Part shown: piece by piece, positions 10,733-22,453 of the stretch
How the letters are laid out: every line of letters starts with the position of its first letter
Numbering within the stretch: the first letter of the stretch is position 1
Source of the DNA: Anthonomus grandis grandis
Taxonomy: Eukaryota; Arthropoda; Insecta; Coleoptera; Curculionidae
NCBI RefSeq assembly: GCF_022605725.1
Contig: NC_065563.1
Span: forward strand, 10,008,518 to 10,072,517
Length of the DNA stretch: 64,000 nt
Direction of reading: 5' to 3'
Position numbers and translations under genes: made by a program
The notes under the pieces: generated by a model
The model's input: the letters and a program-made list of their open reading frames with translations, nothing else
What the model was told of the DNA's origin: nothing
Databases searched by the model: none

Positions 10733-11035
10733 CAGGGTGTCCTATTTGCTTTGTTTAATACTATTTCCGAAACTATGGGAGATACGAGGGCGGTTAAATT
10801 GGACAGAGTTGCCAATTTTGATGCTTATTCTAAATCCTTTTACAGCGTTGCAAAATGTTTATTAGTTCGTGAATTATAGGGATTTATAGAAAACGCCAAA
10901 TTTTATGTTAGTTATTATTTTACAAAGATTTATATTATTTGTGGTCTACAAAACTTCACTTTTATTTTTTTTATGACGTTTGGTATCTTGGCAACGGTTA
11001 TCAACTTCTTTTTTTAAATACGGACCTGCATTTTT
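10733..11035 (+). repeat. dispersed repeat beginning TACAGGGTGTCC
   Basis: It opens with TACAGGGTGTCCTATTTG and a CGAAACTATGGGAGATACG segment that parallels the reverse-orientation copy at 7915-8160. No coding sequence is credible here. The right border against the Tigger relic is uncertain. Confidence 0.45.
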
Positions 11036-11039
11036 TGAA

Positions 11040-11709
11040 ATACGGACCTCCACATCAACAAAACTACCAGAGAAACTACGAAGAGAAAGTCGATATCCTG
11101 GGTCAATTCCAAAAGAACAATTTCCCATTTTACTGAACAGACATTAGTGGCACAGTGTCGCAAAATTTAATATCAGGATTTCGCACCACCGGCTTATATC
11201 CATGTAATGCGCAAGAGGTTCTACGAAAACTTCCCGATACTGCTGTTCAGGAAAAAAAATTGGGAAAACATTAGACGAAAGTTTAGTTGAGTTGTTAAAA
11301 GAACATAAGGGAGTTCAAAATCCCGAGAAGAAAAGAAAACGAGGAAAAAAAATAGAACCAGGGCAAAATGTTTCGTAGAAGTAGGCGAGAGCGCCATGAA
11401 TATTGTCGATGATGATGCAGAACCATCCTACCTCTAAAGGAAATTCGAAGAGCGCAACAAATAAATCAAAACAATCTCATATTAAGAAAATCGACACGAA
11501 AAATAGATGATTCAAACAAATGTGGCATCTGTAAGTGTTTGTGGGAAAACTACAAATATCGAGTTGAATGTATAAAATGCTGCAAATGCCAAAAATGGAT
11601 TTGTGACATCTGTAATAATGATAGAAGGGATCCCTATTTCATTTGTGATAGATGTGAAGATAGTTCGGATGAAGATCCCTATCATAGAGACAAATATGTG
11701 CCTAACTAA
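11040..11709 (+). pseudogene. Tigger-type transposase C-terminus with Cys-rich finger (copy 3)
   Basis: Fragments read GSIPKEQFPILLN, then after a frameshift NLISGFRTTGLYPCNAQEV (about 11168), both conserved in the C-terminal part of DDE_1 transposases. The protein ends with a Cys-rich finger, CGICKCLWENYKYRVECIKC (about 11523) to CDICNN and FICDRCE, then a natural stop at 11709. Catalytic Asp motifs are absent. The finger is intact, unlike that of copy 2. The 3' end of the element is visible at 12325. Confidence 0.75.
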
Positions 11710-12039
11710 AGACTAGTGCCTTAACGTTTAGTGCCGTATTGATTAACCTCAGTGAAGTTTTCACTTTTTGTTTTGTTGAGTTTATGTTAAGTTGAATATT
11801 TTTGTATGTTTACTACAGCATTAAGGTTGTGTATCAAAGTTCCTGTTTATTTAGGCATTAATTGCCTACTACCTACCGATACCAAAATGTATGTATAAGT
11901 TTGTTTTCTATTTTCTTGTTTTGTTTTCTGGTTTGTTTACTAGAAATAAATATTTTTCAACTTTTGTATAAGCAAGTTGTTTATTTTTCGTGATGTTAAA
12001 AAAAAATTAGGTACCTACTTATATGACACACGCCAATAT

Positions 12040-12325
12040 ATTTTAGCCCCATATCTGGGGTTTCTTTGTCACTATAACGTTTAAGGTGTTTTAAACGTTA
12101 ATAAAATTTTGTGACAAAGTAGCCCCAACTACGGGGTTACTTTGTCACCATCAATATATTTTTTTTTAGCTAAATCGCTTTTTATAAAAAAAATTAGCAT
12201 AGTTGTAGTTGTAAAGGATGATTTCGTCGATATACTCATAATTTTTGGCCACCCAAATTCCGAAGGATACCGGAGTTACAAGTAAAAGTGTGTTCAAAAG
12301 GTGACAAAGTAACCCCGGTTTACGG
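12040..12325 (+). repeat. 3' end of Tigger copy 3 with subterminal repeats and terminal inverted repeat
   Basis: GTGACAAAGTAACCCCGGTT then TACGG ends at 12325 and is followed by TA. The terminus resembles the 22453 end of the better-preserved element (GGGAAATTACGG, TA). Variants of GACAAAGT-x-x-CCCC recur at about 12065, 12115 and 12140 in both orientations, as expected of subterminal transposase-binding repeats. No matching 5' terminus was found. Confidence 0.6.
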
Positions 12326-12344
12326 TACTTCTAATGCTGAAAAT

Positions 12345-12665
12345 ACGCTCATGAAAGAGATAGATAAAACACTAGTTGGCCTTTCATTAACCAATCTGAC
12401 ATAAATTAACATTTGTAGACTGATTTTAGAGTTAAAACTTGAGTGCGGCCCTGGCGGGTTCGAAACGTCCACTGATTGACAAGTGACGGTTGATCAACGA
12501 GTTATCTGTCACTCGTCATCTGGGCACGACCGCCTTGGCAATCATGACCAGGGGTGGACTAAGAATTTACATTTTTTTTTAACTGAATCGGTTAATGGAA
12601 TTTTTTGAAATGGCATTATACTCCCTGGAAGAATAAATTATTATTTTTTGGATAGGATACTTTTT
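12345..12665 (+). repeat. SINE-like repeat copy 2
   Basis: GAGTGCGGCCCTGGCGGGTT recurs at 12441, here followed by CGAAACGTCCACTGATTGAC, and GTTATCTGTCACTCGTCA and GTGGACTAAGA are shared with the other copies. The B-box-like sequence GGTTCGAAAC is closest to consensus in this copy. The stem seen in copy 1 is eroded. The upstream ACTAGTTGGCCTTTCATTAA is also found at about 8190. Confidence 0.55.
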
Positions 12666-13129
12666 ATTTTGCACCTAATCGTGTAGGGACTGCAATACCA
12701 AAGATTCCGCAAAATTAAGTGTCCGAAAATCCCGGGATTCTACAGTTTAATTCTGGAAAAAAAAAGAAACACCAACATTATTTTAATCCCGAAAATCCCG
12801 TAAATCCCAGAATCAATTAAATCTTATGCAGCGTTTTATATTGTTAGAAAGTTGCATATAAAACTTAACTGATGCTGAATTTGATGTAATCAAACAGTTA
12901 GTTGTAATATTATAATCAGAAAGTTGACTATAGAAACTTCCTGAAAATGTCCCAATTCATGATTTTCTGCCACTGTAGGGAAAATATAATAAAAATTTCT
13001 TTTTTTCACCACAGCCCTTTTTATGCCTATAACTTAATAACTATAATAACTTTTATATAATCCTTCCCTATATTTGCTCCATATATTTAAATAAAGCCTC
13101 AATTTGTTTGCTTAAATTAACATTTTAAG

Positions 13130-13640
13130 CCTGATTTTAAAGTAAAAACTTAAATTGAGTTCGACCCTGGCGGGTTTCAAACGTCACCTGGTTGACAAGT
13201 GACTTATAATCAATGGAATATCTGTCACTCGTCACCTGGGCACGGCAGCCCTGGCTATTATGGACAGTGGTGGACTAAGAGTTTTTTTTTTAAAATACGT
13301 TTAATATAATCATTTTTTTTGGTCTAATCTTGGTTATTGACATATTTAATTCTTGAAATGACGTTTGTTGTGAACATATGGAAGAATAAATTATTTTTTT
13401 TTGGAATTTTACATGGAAATTAATAACGAACTGAACAACCGAAAATTGCGAAAAACTTCTTGTTCACTTTCGAAAAAATGCAAAATATATTGTAAAAATA
13501 AAAAAAATAGCAGATTTTCCATATGCTTCGAGAAAAATTGAATATTTTTTGATACATGGATTTTCTCCCAAACTATGGGAAATATAATGAAAATTCTTTT
13601 CTCCCAGGACACCCCTTATAATGCCAAATAATTTTATATA
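13130..13640 (+). repeat. SINE-like repeat copy 3 with ATTTTCTCCCA-containing tail
   Basis: GAGTTCGACCCTGGCGGGTT at 13158 starts the conserved core, with GTCACCTGGTTGACAAGTGA and TCTGTCACTCGTCACCTGGG after it. It runs into GAAGAATAAATTATTTTTTT and then a tail containing ATTTTCTCCCAAACTATGGG. That tail belongs to a family also found at about 14995, 18430 and 22670. The composite suggests a longer non-coding element. Confidence 0.5.
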
Positions 13641-14780
13641 AGCGCTCCCTATACTTACCCCCCAACCATCTCTAACTTCTCTTAATATGGAAAATAATTA
13701 AAAAAAAATGCATCCACGTGTCACCTGCTGATAACCACGCACACTTTACCTGAGAAAAACCTTAACTCGGACTAAGTTAAAAATCACGTTGTGCAAACCG
13801 ATTTAAAGTACCCATTGTGTTCACACACACACACATACAAACACACTCTCGACCGGCCATAAATTTTTATAATCTGATATTGTTAATCGCTAAATTTTAT
13901 GTTTTTCTTTCTTTTTTTCGAAAAAATGTGTTTCAAGGTTTTTAAATATAAAACATTTTTTTAATTAAATTAAGCGCATTATTCTTACCTTATTCGCTTG
14001 CACTGGGCGTTCAACTGATACTGACTGACATGGGTATTCCCTACTGGCCCACCATCAATATATTAAAAATAATAAACCCATTTGACTAACCCCATCCTTG
14101 TCTCACCCTTACAACAAAGAGAGCGAGAAAGTGTCACATTACAATGCTCGTCATACCTTACACGAACGATAAGTGTTATCATTTTTTTTTTGAGTGATAA
14201 TGGGTAAAATTATGCTGATGCTTTTAACGCTAAGCAGGCTTATCAGGCGGCTTTTGTATTGCAAGTAAATACCTGGGAACTTATGTTGGTGCAGTAAAGT
14301 GTGAAAATATACACGGGGTGTAGGATCCATTGAAAGACCCCTAACATTTATGGGAACAATAAATGAAACACACAAAATCATTTATAAACCTTAATTTATT
14401 GTTAAATACTGTACAGTACAAGTTATAACATACTAAATGGCACATAATTATAAAAAAATATGAGCACAACGTGGGGGGTAGTAGGTGGTACTTTTGCCAA
14501 CAATTATTACATACACTACACACGACATTATATCCTAGCAGTAGTATTCGGAAGTCGAACTTAAAGGAAGACTAAGGAAGGATTTGTACTTATATAAGTG
14601 TAAATTCTTCCTAGAAAAAATAAATGTATGTATATGAGGTGGTTCAAGTGTGAATTCTCCAAAAGTTGGGTGTTCTGTGGTGGTGGAGCTTGATAAGTGG
14701 GTTTTTAGTAAGAAAAGTTGTGATTTTTCAAAATTTTCCAGTATTTCTTTTCTTTGGACTCTTGTTATTTTTTTATTGTG
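13640..14780. other. no gene seen
   Basis: AT-rich sequence with a short CA microsatellite at about 13824-13850. Reading frames are short, lack recognisable domains and show no splice context. Confidence 0.5.
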
Positions 14781-15065
14781 TCGCTATGACTAATATAACA
14801 CAAAGACATTTTTTTTCAATTAGGCAATTTTTAAAATGCCTATAACTTTTTTAGTGTTTGTTTTTTGAAAAAAAATATAAAACACTTTTGGTTATATCTT
14901 CAAAATGAACATCTATTGCAAAAATAAAAAATAAAACTTTTTCCATACGCTTCGAAAAAATCGCATTTTTTGATTAGAGGTTTTTTGTAATTTTCTCCCA
15001 CTGTATGGCAAATAAAATTAAAAGTATTTTTTCCAAAGAAAGACCTCTTTAAGCCAATCAACTTT
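14780..15065 (+). repeat. ATTTTCTCCCACTGTATGG-family dispersed repeat
   Basis: Contains AAATGCCTATAACTTTTTTA, CATACGCTTCGAAAAAATCG and ATTTTCTCCCACTGTATGGC in order. The same order occurs at 13450-13640. It also occurs split on either side of the R4-type LINE (about 15310-15365 and 18396-18500), and a diverged copy lies at 22560-22700. Confidence 0.5.
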
Positions 15066-15365
15066 TACATGAATTAAATCTCTCGTGAAGCCATAGATTT
15101 TTTGTAAAAAAATTAAATATGATTATAAATAATAAATTTTACGTGCCCCTAGATATAAACTTTTTTATTTTTTCCTAACTCTCCTATGAGAAATATAAGC
15201 TTGTCTTATAATACTTTTTTTTTATTCTCTTTATGATTAATACACGACAATTTTTTTTTTTAATTCGGACAATTTTTAAATTTTTCATTAATTTTTGGCC
15301 AAAAACCAAAAAATGCCTATAACTTCTGTATTGTTCATTTTTTGAAAAAAAATTGTAAAATATTT

Positions 15366-18350
15366 TTTGTTTTGCCTGTAGCAACGTCAATCAGCGTGGT
15401 TCTCCTTAGTCGCTTATCCACCAGGATAAGATCTGATCTATTGTTGACAGTTCTTTGGTCGGTGAGAACAGTTCGGTCCCAGTACAATTTATACTCGCCA
15501 TTTTTAAGAACTGGCTCTGGAGTATAATTGTAATATGGAACTTTGTCCGTTCTCAAGAGGTTCAGCTTAAATGCAAGTTCTTGGTGTAATATGTTTCCCA
15601 CGCAGTCATGACGTGCCTTATACTCAGTTTGGGCAAACGTTTGACATCCTCCCGTTATGTGTTGGATGGATTCTGTCACTTGGCATCCATATCGACATTT
15701 GTCACTCTGTACTGAAGGATCCGAAATAATGCACTTCAAGTAGTTTCTAGTCGGAATAACTTGGTCTTGTATGGCCAAGAGGAAACCTTCCGTTTCGGGA
15801 AACAGTTGTCCCGAAGTTAACCAGTAGTTCGACGCGTTGGTGTCGACATGTCCCTGGCTAACCTCGTTGACGTGTCGCCCGTGCAGTGGTTTTTGTGCCC
15901 ATGATCGATGTTTTTCTTCATCAGTGACGTGGTGACTTTTATTTTCGCGATTCTTCAGTTTCAGAGGTGTAGAGTCATCGACCTCGCATATAGCACGGTG
16001 CAGAGCGGACGATCTAGCCTTTTCATGAAAGAAATTTCTCAGAACTGAAATTTGTCGGTCTAACTGTTTGCCAATGTCTGCCAATCCTCTACCTCCCTGA
16101 TGTCTTGGTAGCGTAGTTCTTTCTGTGGCACTTCGAGGGTGGTGTTTTTGAGCCTTAGTCAATAATGTTCGTGCCTTCCGTTGCAAGTTCTGGATGTCCG
16201 TCTTGCTCCATCCCACAATTCCAAAGGAATATGTTAGTGCTGTACAGGCATACGTATTCAACGCCTTAAATAGATTCTTACTGTTGAGGCTCGTTTTCAC
16301 TATGTGCTTTACTCTTGTTGTAAACTCAGCAGTGAGTTTATCTTTCATTGTTCGGTGGTCTATTCGCGCTGCCTGCACCATTCCCAGGTTTTTGGATGTA
16401 TCACCTTCTTCCATGGCATCTATAGTTTGGCCATCCTGCATCTCGCAGGATCCCGGCTGCATCTTTCCTCGTACAATGTTGTTAAGATGATATCAGCAGA
16501 GAATTCCTCCACGATGTTCAGCATCTGATCCAGTTGATTACTAGTGGCACCCATTAGCTTTAGATCGTCCATAGAGAGCAAATGATTGACTCTTGCGATT
16601 TCCCTACTATTCTTCTTAATAGCAAAGCCGTAAGAGGTGGAATTGAGTCGAGATGATAGAGGATTCATGGCTAGACAGAACCAAAGTGGACTCAGAGAGC
16701 CTGGAATATACCCTTACGGATCGGTATTGTGTTTGTCTCAATACTCTCTCCAGTAGGAAGTTGTAGATGCATAGTTGTTCTCCATATCGCCATTGTGCTC
16801 TCCAGTAGAGTCACAATGCGTTCATCTATTTTATATATCCTAAGGACATCAATAAGCCATTCATGTGGGATAGAATCGAAGGCCTTCTTGTAATCGACAT
16901 AGGCGGTGTAGAGATTTCTCTTATTACTATAGGCCTGGTTGCAAATTACGGAGTCGATGGTCAATTGCTCCTTACAGCCCATGTCTCCCCTAGCACATCC
17001 TTTCTGTTGAACAGCAATAATGTTGTTGTCCTCGAAATGTTGGTATATGTGGGTTGACCACAGCTTTTTGATCCAATAATTATGTACGTGGTCTAGACCA
17101 GGGGCTTTCCAGTTGTGAAGGCCTTTAATTATAGTGGAGACCTCTTCAGCGGTAAATGGCTGATGATGCATTTGCTCGAAAAGTTGAGACTTGTGTCGCT
17201 CTTCATCTATCCAACTTGCCTGGTTATTACATGGTGTTGTCGTTGTTAATTGACTACTCCAGAATGTTGAAATTTTATCGTTGATTGGATAGTTATTTTC
17301 GCAAGGACTGGTTGAAAACTTAAGTTTTCTATAAAAAGATTTCTCCGAGCGTACTAAAAGCGCGTTGTCCTGCTTTCTGCTATTGCTGGATTTATATCTT
17401 TTAAACCGTCCTGCATATACCGATAATTTTTGTTTCAGTGTATCCAAACATTCTTCAGGTGTTCGATTTTTTGGGTTATATTGGGCATGATGCTGGTAAC
17501 GACTCATGATTGCTGTTACGTTCTTTCGTATCTTAGATGTTCGCACTCCTCCGATAAATGCGATGAGCTGCCCTATATCTTTCCGAATGGAGTCGATCCT
17601 GGTCTGCAACCTTCTTGCCCATGGTGGTGGTCCCCTTGATACCAAATTGTTTTTACCACGCTTAGCATTAGGCTTGACACCCAGAGTTCTGGTGACAACT
17701 GTCGCTGCACAGTAGATCAGCAGGTGCAACTGTTATAAACTGCCAGCTTCCTGTAGGTGTTCTGGCAAAATATTGTTGTTCAACGTTTCCAGAACTGTTG
17801 CCAATCTACGTGAAGAGTTCACTTTTGGTATTGGGGGTCTAAGCAGCGGATTTGTTCCATCGAACTCCACCAATGCCCTTCTGAATTCTGCCTGCAGTTT
17901 TTCAAGATCCTTTTCAACATTTTGCGTATCATTGTCACGGATTTCAGTGAGCATTTGTTGTTGAATTGGTTCAAGTAGCTGGTGTTCAGCTTGTGCTTCC
18001 GCGTTTGGTATTTCTGGTGAAGCAGGGTTATTATTCAGTTCAAGTTCCACTTCTCGTCTAATGGTTGCTAATCGAGTTTCTGGGATAAGGTTGTTCCTTA
18101 GGATTACACGGTACTGGTCTGCAACGCGCTGTTCGGTCACATTTAGTTCTGGATATCTCTCGCAGAATTCGGCGTAAAGTTGTTGCCGATATCCGACCAT
18201 CTCCCTTTCATTGTTGGTGATTCTGTAGAAGATTCGCATTATGGTTTCATTAATAGACGTAGTTCAATTTTATGCGCCTTCTTGGTAGTCCCGCTTGGGT
18301 GAGCACTGGCTGAATTTCCTGTGCAGTACCTTCAGCAGGTGGAGCTCTTG
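15366..18350 (-). pseudogene. R4/Dong-type non-LTR retrotransposon, 3'-truncated relic
   Basis: A single long reading frame on the minus strand, broken by a stop at 17733-17735 and a small deletion near 16680. Order: an N-terminal leader (ERYPELNVTEQRVADQYR), then PPPWARRLQTRIDSIRKDIG, then reverse transcriptase with NWKAPGLDHVHNYWIKK, motif A AYVDYKKAFDSIPHEW and WFCLAMNPLSSRL. The catalytic YxDD box reads SMDDLKL (about 16564), so Tyr is lost. The C-terminal part has a CCHC-like segment (CRYGCQVTESIQHITGGC) and the start of the restriction-like endonuclease: YWDRTVLTDQRTVNNRSDL, where the usual PD is SD. It stops at TTLIDVA against AT-rich flank. The layout (one frame, RT, then restriction-like endonuclease) and sequence style fit the R4/Dong clade. 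It would retrotranspose by target-primed reverse transcription; this copy is dead. Losing the 3' end rather than the 5' end is atypical. Confidence 0.85.
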
Positions 18351-18358
18351 GTGGTCTA

Positions 18359-18359
<1 letters not shown>

Positions 18360-18394
<35 letters not shown>
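18360..18394. repeat. TTA trinucleotide microsatellite
   Basis: About eleven TTA/ATT units directly adjoin the 5' end of the R4/Dong-type LINE. Dong is reported to insert in TAA repeats, so this may be the target site. Confidence 0.85.
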
Positions 18395-18396
<2 letters not shown>

Positions 18397-19103
18397 TAAG
18401 ATTATATTTTTGATTAAACATTTATCTATCATTTTCTCCCACTGTATGGCAAATAATTTTAATTTTATTTTTCTTATAATAGATCTCATTAAGACAAACA
18501 ACTTTTATATAAATAAATTTTTTCATATTATCATAGATTCTTTGAAAAAAGTTACGTACCGTAGTTTCCCCTACCTTTAGTCCTAAAGCGCAACTATGGT
18601 TCAAAGACCGCGTAAATTTAAAAAAATCACGTGTATGTTATCGCTACTTAAACGAACGAAAAATGCAGCTACGCGCAAAGACAACAGCTATTGAAACCGC
18701 CTAGAGAAGTTGTTCCAGTTGCATGGTCCCAGACGCAGAGCAATTACAAGATCAAACGGCTCAGTTAAGTGTGATTTTCATAATCGGCGAATTTTGTGCT
18801 GTCCATCCCTTACGGTAAAGATTTTCCTTATATACTTTTTCCTGTATATTTATTTATATGTTTCTACTTATTAAAGATGTTTGAAATTGATATAACCTTA
18901 ATTTATTTTTTTTTAAATTTTTTTGTTTACGAAAAATGCTACTTGGAACCTTGAATGATCACTGGACCATTGTTGGGATACAGTTTCCTAAAGATTAATA
19001 TTAACCTATTATAGGTGCCAGACTATTGTTATGTGCCAAAAAATAAAACATTGCATATTTTAGCTTTTAAAAAACAAATTATTGCATTTTTATTCTTTTT
19101 CAG

Positions 19104-21985
19104 ATGCCTAGATTAAAATTGGAAGTAGGGGCGACGCCCTATATCCCCTATTCCGAAAAGGTTTTGGAGCAGTGCATTGGAGATATAAAAAATGTCTCAA
19201 GGAAAAGCTTCAGAGACCTATAATATTCCGCGCAGCACTATTATTTTAAAACTAAAAGCAATACAAAATAACTGTATAAACCCACCAGGACGGAAATGCG
19301 TTTTTACTGAGAAAGAAGAACAGTATTTTTGAAAGAAGAACAGTGGCTTTCCCTTGACTCCATTTGATTTAAGATGTATTTGGATAGTACCGGGCGCAAT
19401 GAATCAAGGTTTCAAAATAATTTTCCGGGAAAACGTTGGATGGAAGGCTTTTTACTACGGAGAAAAGGGGATTTGTAGTAACATTAAGAGATGCCGAGCT
19501 GCTGTCGATGATCAAATTATAAACAAATATTTTGACCATTTAGAAGCCAAAGTTCAAGGGGTTCCTCCAACAGCGATATTTAACTACGACGAAACCAATC
19601 TGGTAGATGAACCTGGCAAAAAAAACTGTTTTAAGTAAGCGAGGCTGCAAAAAAAGACTGAGATTTCAATGTGAATTATAATGAGAAATCTATTGCTTAA
19701 CACTGACCCTCCGTAATTTACTCAGTTCATTTAACCTTCAAATGCATGTTAGGTCTCCCACTCGCATCACACGGTTCTCGTCCAGCACCATTGACTATGT
19801 TTGCACTAATTATCCCGAACATATGGTGGATTGCACTGTTGTGAATTCTGGCATGTCGGACCACGAGGCAGTGATCTGTGAAATCAGTGAAGGGAAATGC
19901 CCCAAAACTGCTGAGTGCTCCTACGGTCGAATTTTCAGCAGGCGGTACTACGACAGATTCCATGACTCGTGTGTGGCTGCTGGATGGGAAAGCGTGTTGA
20001 ATTCGACGGATCCATTGTCGTGTTTCCAACGGAAATTGATAAACCTCTTTAATATCTCTTTTCCCGTGGTGAAAATTAGACCAAAAAAGAACAAGAAGTC
20101 ATGGTTAACTAGGGGACTTAAAATTTCATGTAGAAATTTGAGATCCCTTCACACATTAAGAAAGTTCACGAATTGCCCGGCTTTTCATCAATATTTTAAC
20201 TCTTATAGGTCTTTATATCGGCGACTAATAAAAATCGCCAAAAGATTCAAATTGCCTAAATAAGGCCACAAACAAGTCTAAAGAATGCTGGAAGATTGTT
20301 AATGATATCCGTCAATCATACAGCAATTATTCCATGGCAGTCCCTGAATGTTCTGCTAGTCATATAAATGACTTTTTTATTGGAATTTGGGTTTCCCAAC
20401 AACAGATCCACTTACTTATTTATCACTATTAAGCACCAGTATTCAAGGATCATTTTTCTTTATACCTACAGACTTAGTTGAGCTTAAGGAGGTATTAACT
20501 TCTATAAAAAACAAAAACTCAGCCGGGGAGGATGGCCTATCTGCCAAAATACTCCTGAACATGCCGGACATCTCTCTGAGTATAAATGCATCATGGGTTA
20601 TGGGCACCTTTCCCGCTTGCCTAAAATCTGCTAAGGTTATCCCAATTCATAAGACGGGCAGCCTCGCTGAACCATCAAACTTTAGACCAATATCCCTTCT
20701 GTCCACACTTCCAAAGATTCTTGAAAAATTGGTTAAAAAACGTCTGATGTCTTATTTAAAATCAAAGATTATTCTTAGTGGTTCTCAGTTTTGCTTTCAA
20801 GAAAATAAAAACACAAATGACGCAATGTTAAACTTTATGAGTGATGTCTACTGTCAGATTAACGGTGGTGGAGTTTCCGCTGCGGTGTTTTGTGACTTGT
20901 CGAAAGCCTTCGACTGCGTCAGTCACGAGGTTCTGCTGCGGAAGCTCTTCCACTATGGTTTTAGGGGCTTGGCAGCGAGTTGGTTTTATTCATATCTAAA
21001 GGGTCGTCGTCAGAGAGTGTGTGTGGGGTCGGAGTATTATGAATATCAATCTGTTGCCTGGGGAGTACCTCAGGGGTCGGTACTGGGACCAATACCTTTT
21101 CTCCTATATATTAATAACCTCATCCGACTTAATATAATTTTTTGAAATAGAAATATTGAAATTTTGATAGAAAAATAGAAAATTTGAAAAAAATATCCGG
21201 AAAAAATTAAAAATTCCACTAAAGCGGCAGTTTCTATTATGATGTGTGGCAATGCTGCAGGTGAATTAGGTACTGCATATGTTAACTATAAGGCCAAAAA
21301 AATGTGGGATAGGTGTGACCTGCAGGAACCAGATATAATAGAAGTAAAAGCAGATGGTTTGATGGATCTAGCTTTGAGGACTGGTTTATGTCAATTCTAC
21401 TTCCCATGATAAAGCGCAGTAGATTTGAAAAATCTGTCATGAACGGAGATAATTTAAGCTCACATATAAGTCCCAAGGTTATTAAATTATGCGAGGAACA
21501 TAACATTGCCACCAAACTCGACTCACTTAACTCAGCCGCTGGATATTTCTTTTTTCCGAACTTTTAAAATTCATTAGCGAAAAATGTTGGATGAGTGGAA
21601 AAGCTCTTCTGCTGGAAGAAGACATCCTACAGTCCCTAAAGACGTTTTTCCATCCGTTTTAAACGAATTGTTTGGGAGAACAAAAGAAAATGCTGCAACC
21701 AATTTACAGTCTGGTTTTAGAAAAGCAGGGATTTATCCTCTCAATCGGGATCAGGTTTTAGCTAGACTTCCCAGCAGCAACAGTGTTAATGAGTCTTCTG
21801 ATTATGATTTGGTCAATAAATCGTTTACAGCTTTTCTTGAAAATGTCAGAAAATCAGAAACTGTTCCCCGGATTATCAGGAAAAAGAAAAAATTAAAGGT
21901 TGAGCCAGACAAAAGTATAGGACCAGATGATATCAACGAGTCTAGGAACAGAAAAAAAAACAAATCTTGTGTTTTCTACTAATTT
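19104..21985 (+). pseudogene. Tigger-type transposase split by a nested LINE
   Basis: The N-terminal half starts MPRLKLEV at 19104, then after a shift gives GKASETYNIPRSTI, a pipsqueak-type helix-turn-helix. RFQNNFPGK, RAAVDDQIINKYFDHLEAKV and IFNYDETNLVDEPGKK follow (about 19570-19620, first catalytic Asp). The C-terminal half resumes near 21225 with AAVSIMMCGNAAGELGTAYV. Next are SSFEDWFMSILLPMIKRS and VMNGDNLSSHIS (second Asp, about 21440). After a deletion of the third-Asp region come MLDEWKSSSAGRRHPTVPKD and LQSGFRKAGIYPLNRDQVL, with a stop near 21980. Frameshifts and stops abound. The two halves fit one protein, showing that the LINE landed inside it. Confidence 0.85.
19690..21200 (+). 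pseudogene. Jockey/CR1-type LINE nested in the Tigger element
   Basis: Starts within the endonuclease (SPTRITRFSSSTIDYVCTN; catalytic-His motif SGMSDHEAVI near 19850). It then continues through a linker with one frameshift near 20260. The reverse transcriptase has ELKEVLTSIKNKNSAGEDGL, PACLKSAKVIPIHKTGSL, NFRPISLLSTLPKILEKL, motif A AAVFCDLSKAFDCVSHEVLL and WGVPQGSVLGPIPFLLYINN. It breaks off before the FADD active site, so it is truncated at both ends. Same family as the relic at 1040-3135, and useful for measuring the deletion in that copy. Borders are approximate; the host transposase resumes by about 21225. Confidence 0.85.
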
Positions 21986-22453
21986 TGACTGTAAAATGTT
22001 TAACCTAAAAATTTGATTTTACTTTTACATATGAGGAGTTATAAGTTTTCTTTTTAGGTAATTGAAGTGCTTGCATACGATTGATCGGATATTGAAAAGT
22101 ATGTTAATTTACCCTAAAATACCTTTTTTTTTTAATAAATTTCGACTTTAAAATCTGAGTTTTATTTTTCATTATCGGTTTTCTGAACCATAGTTGTGTT
22201 TCAGTATACCAACTTTGGTCCAATGCATCATTTAGATGATATAATCATTCTGGACCATAGAACTACGAGCCCAACATTGTACCGCTTATTTTTTATTTAT
22301 TTTGCTTTATATATAAGGTCTATCTATAATTTGTTTAAACAAACTAATAAGGTCACCTAACAGGAACATATCTTAAAACAAACCTTTAGTCTATAGGGCT
22401 TTGTAAAGCAAGAGAAAATCTAAAAAGTGGACTATTGTTATGGGAAATTACGG

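Larger units (their letters stand above)
18559..22453 (+). mobile_element. Tigger-type DNA transposon with both termini and TA target duplication
   Basis: The left end CCGTAGTTTCCCCTACCTTT, then AGTCC (18559-18583), pairs with the right end GGACTATTGTTATGGGAAAT, then TACGG (22429-22453). 20 of 25 positions match as an inverted repeat, and both ends are flanked by TA (18557-18558 and 22454-22455). The 3.9 kb span contains a transposase relic in the same orientation, split by a LINE of about 1.5 kb. GCGCAACTATGGTTC-like sequence recurs inverted near the right end at about 22190. Confidence 0.85.

Noticed and set aside
15342..17964. Plus-strand frames of 61-98 codons opposite the R4/Dong-type LINE
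   Set aside because: Antisense shadows of the retrotransposon.
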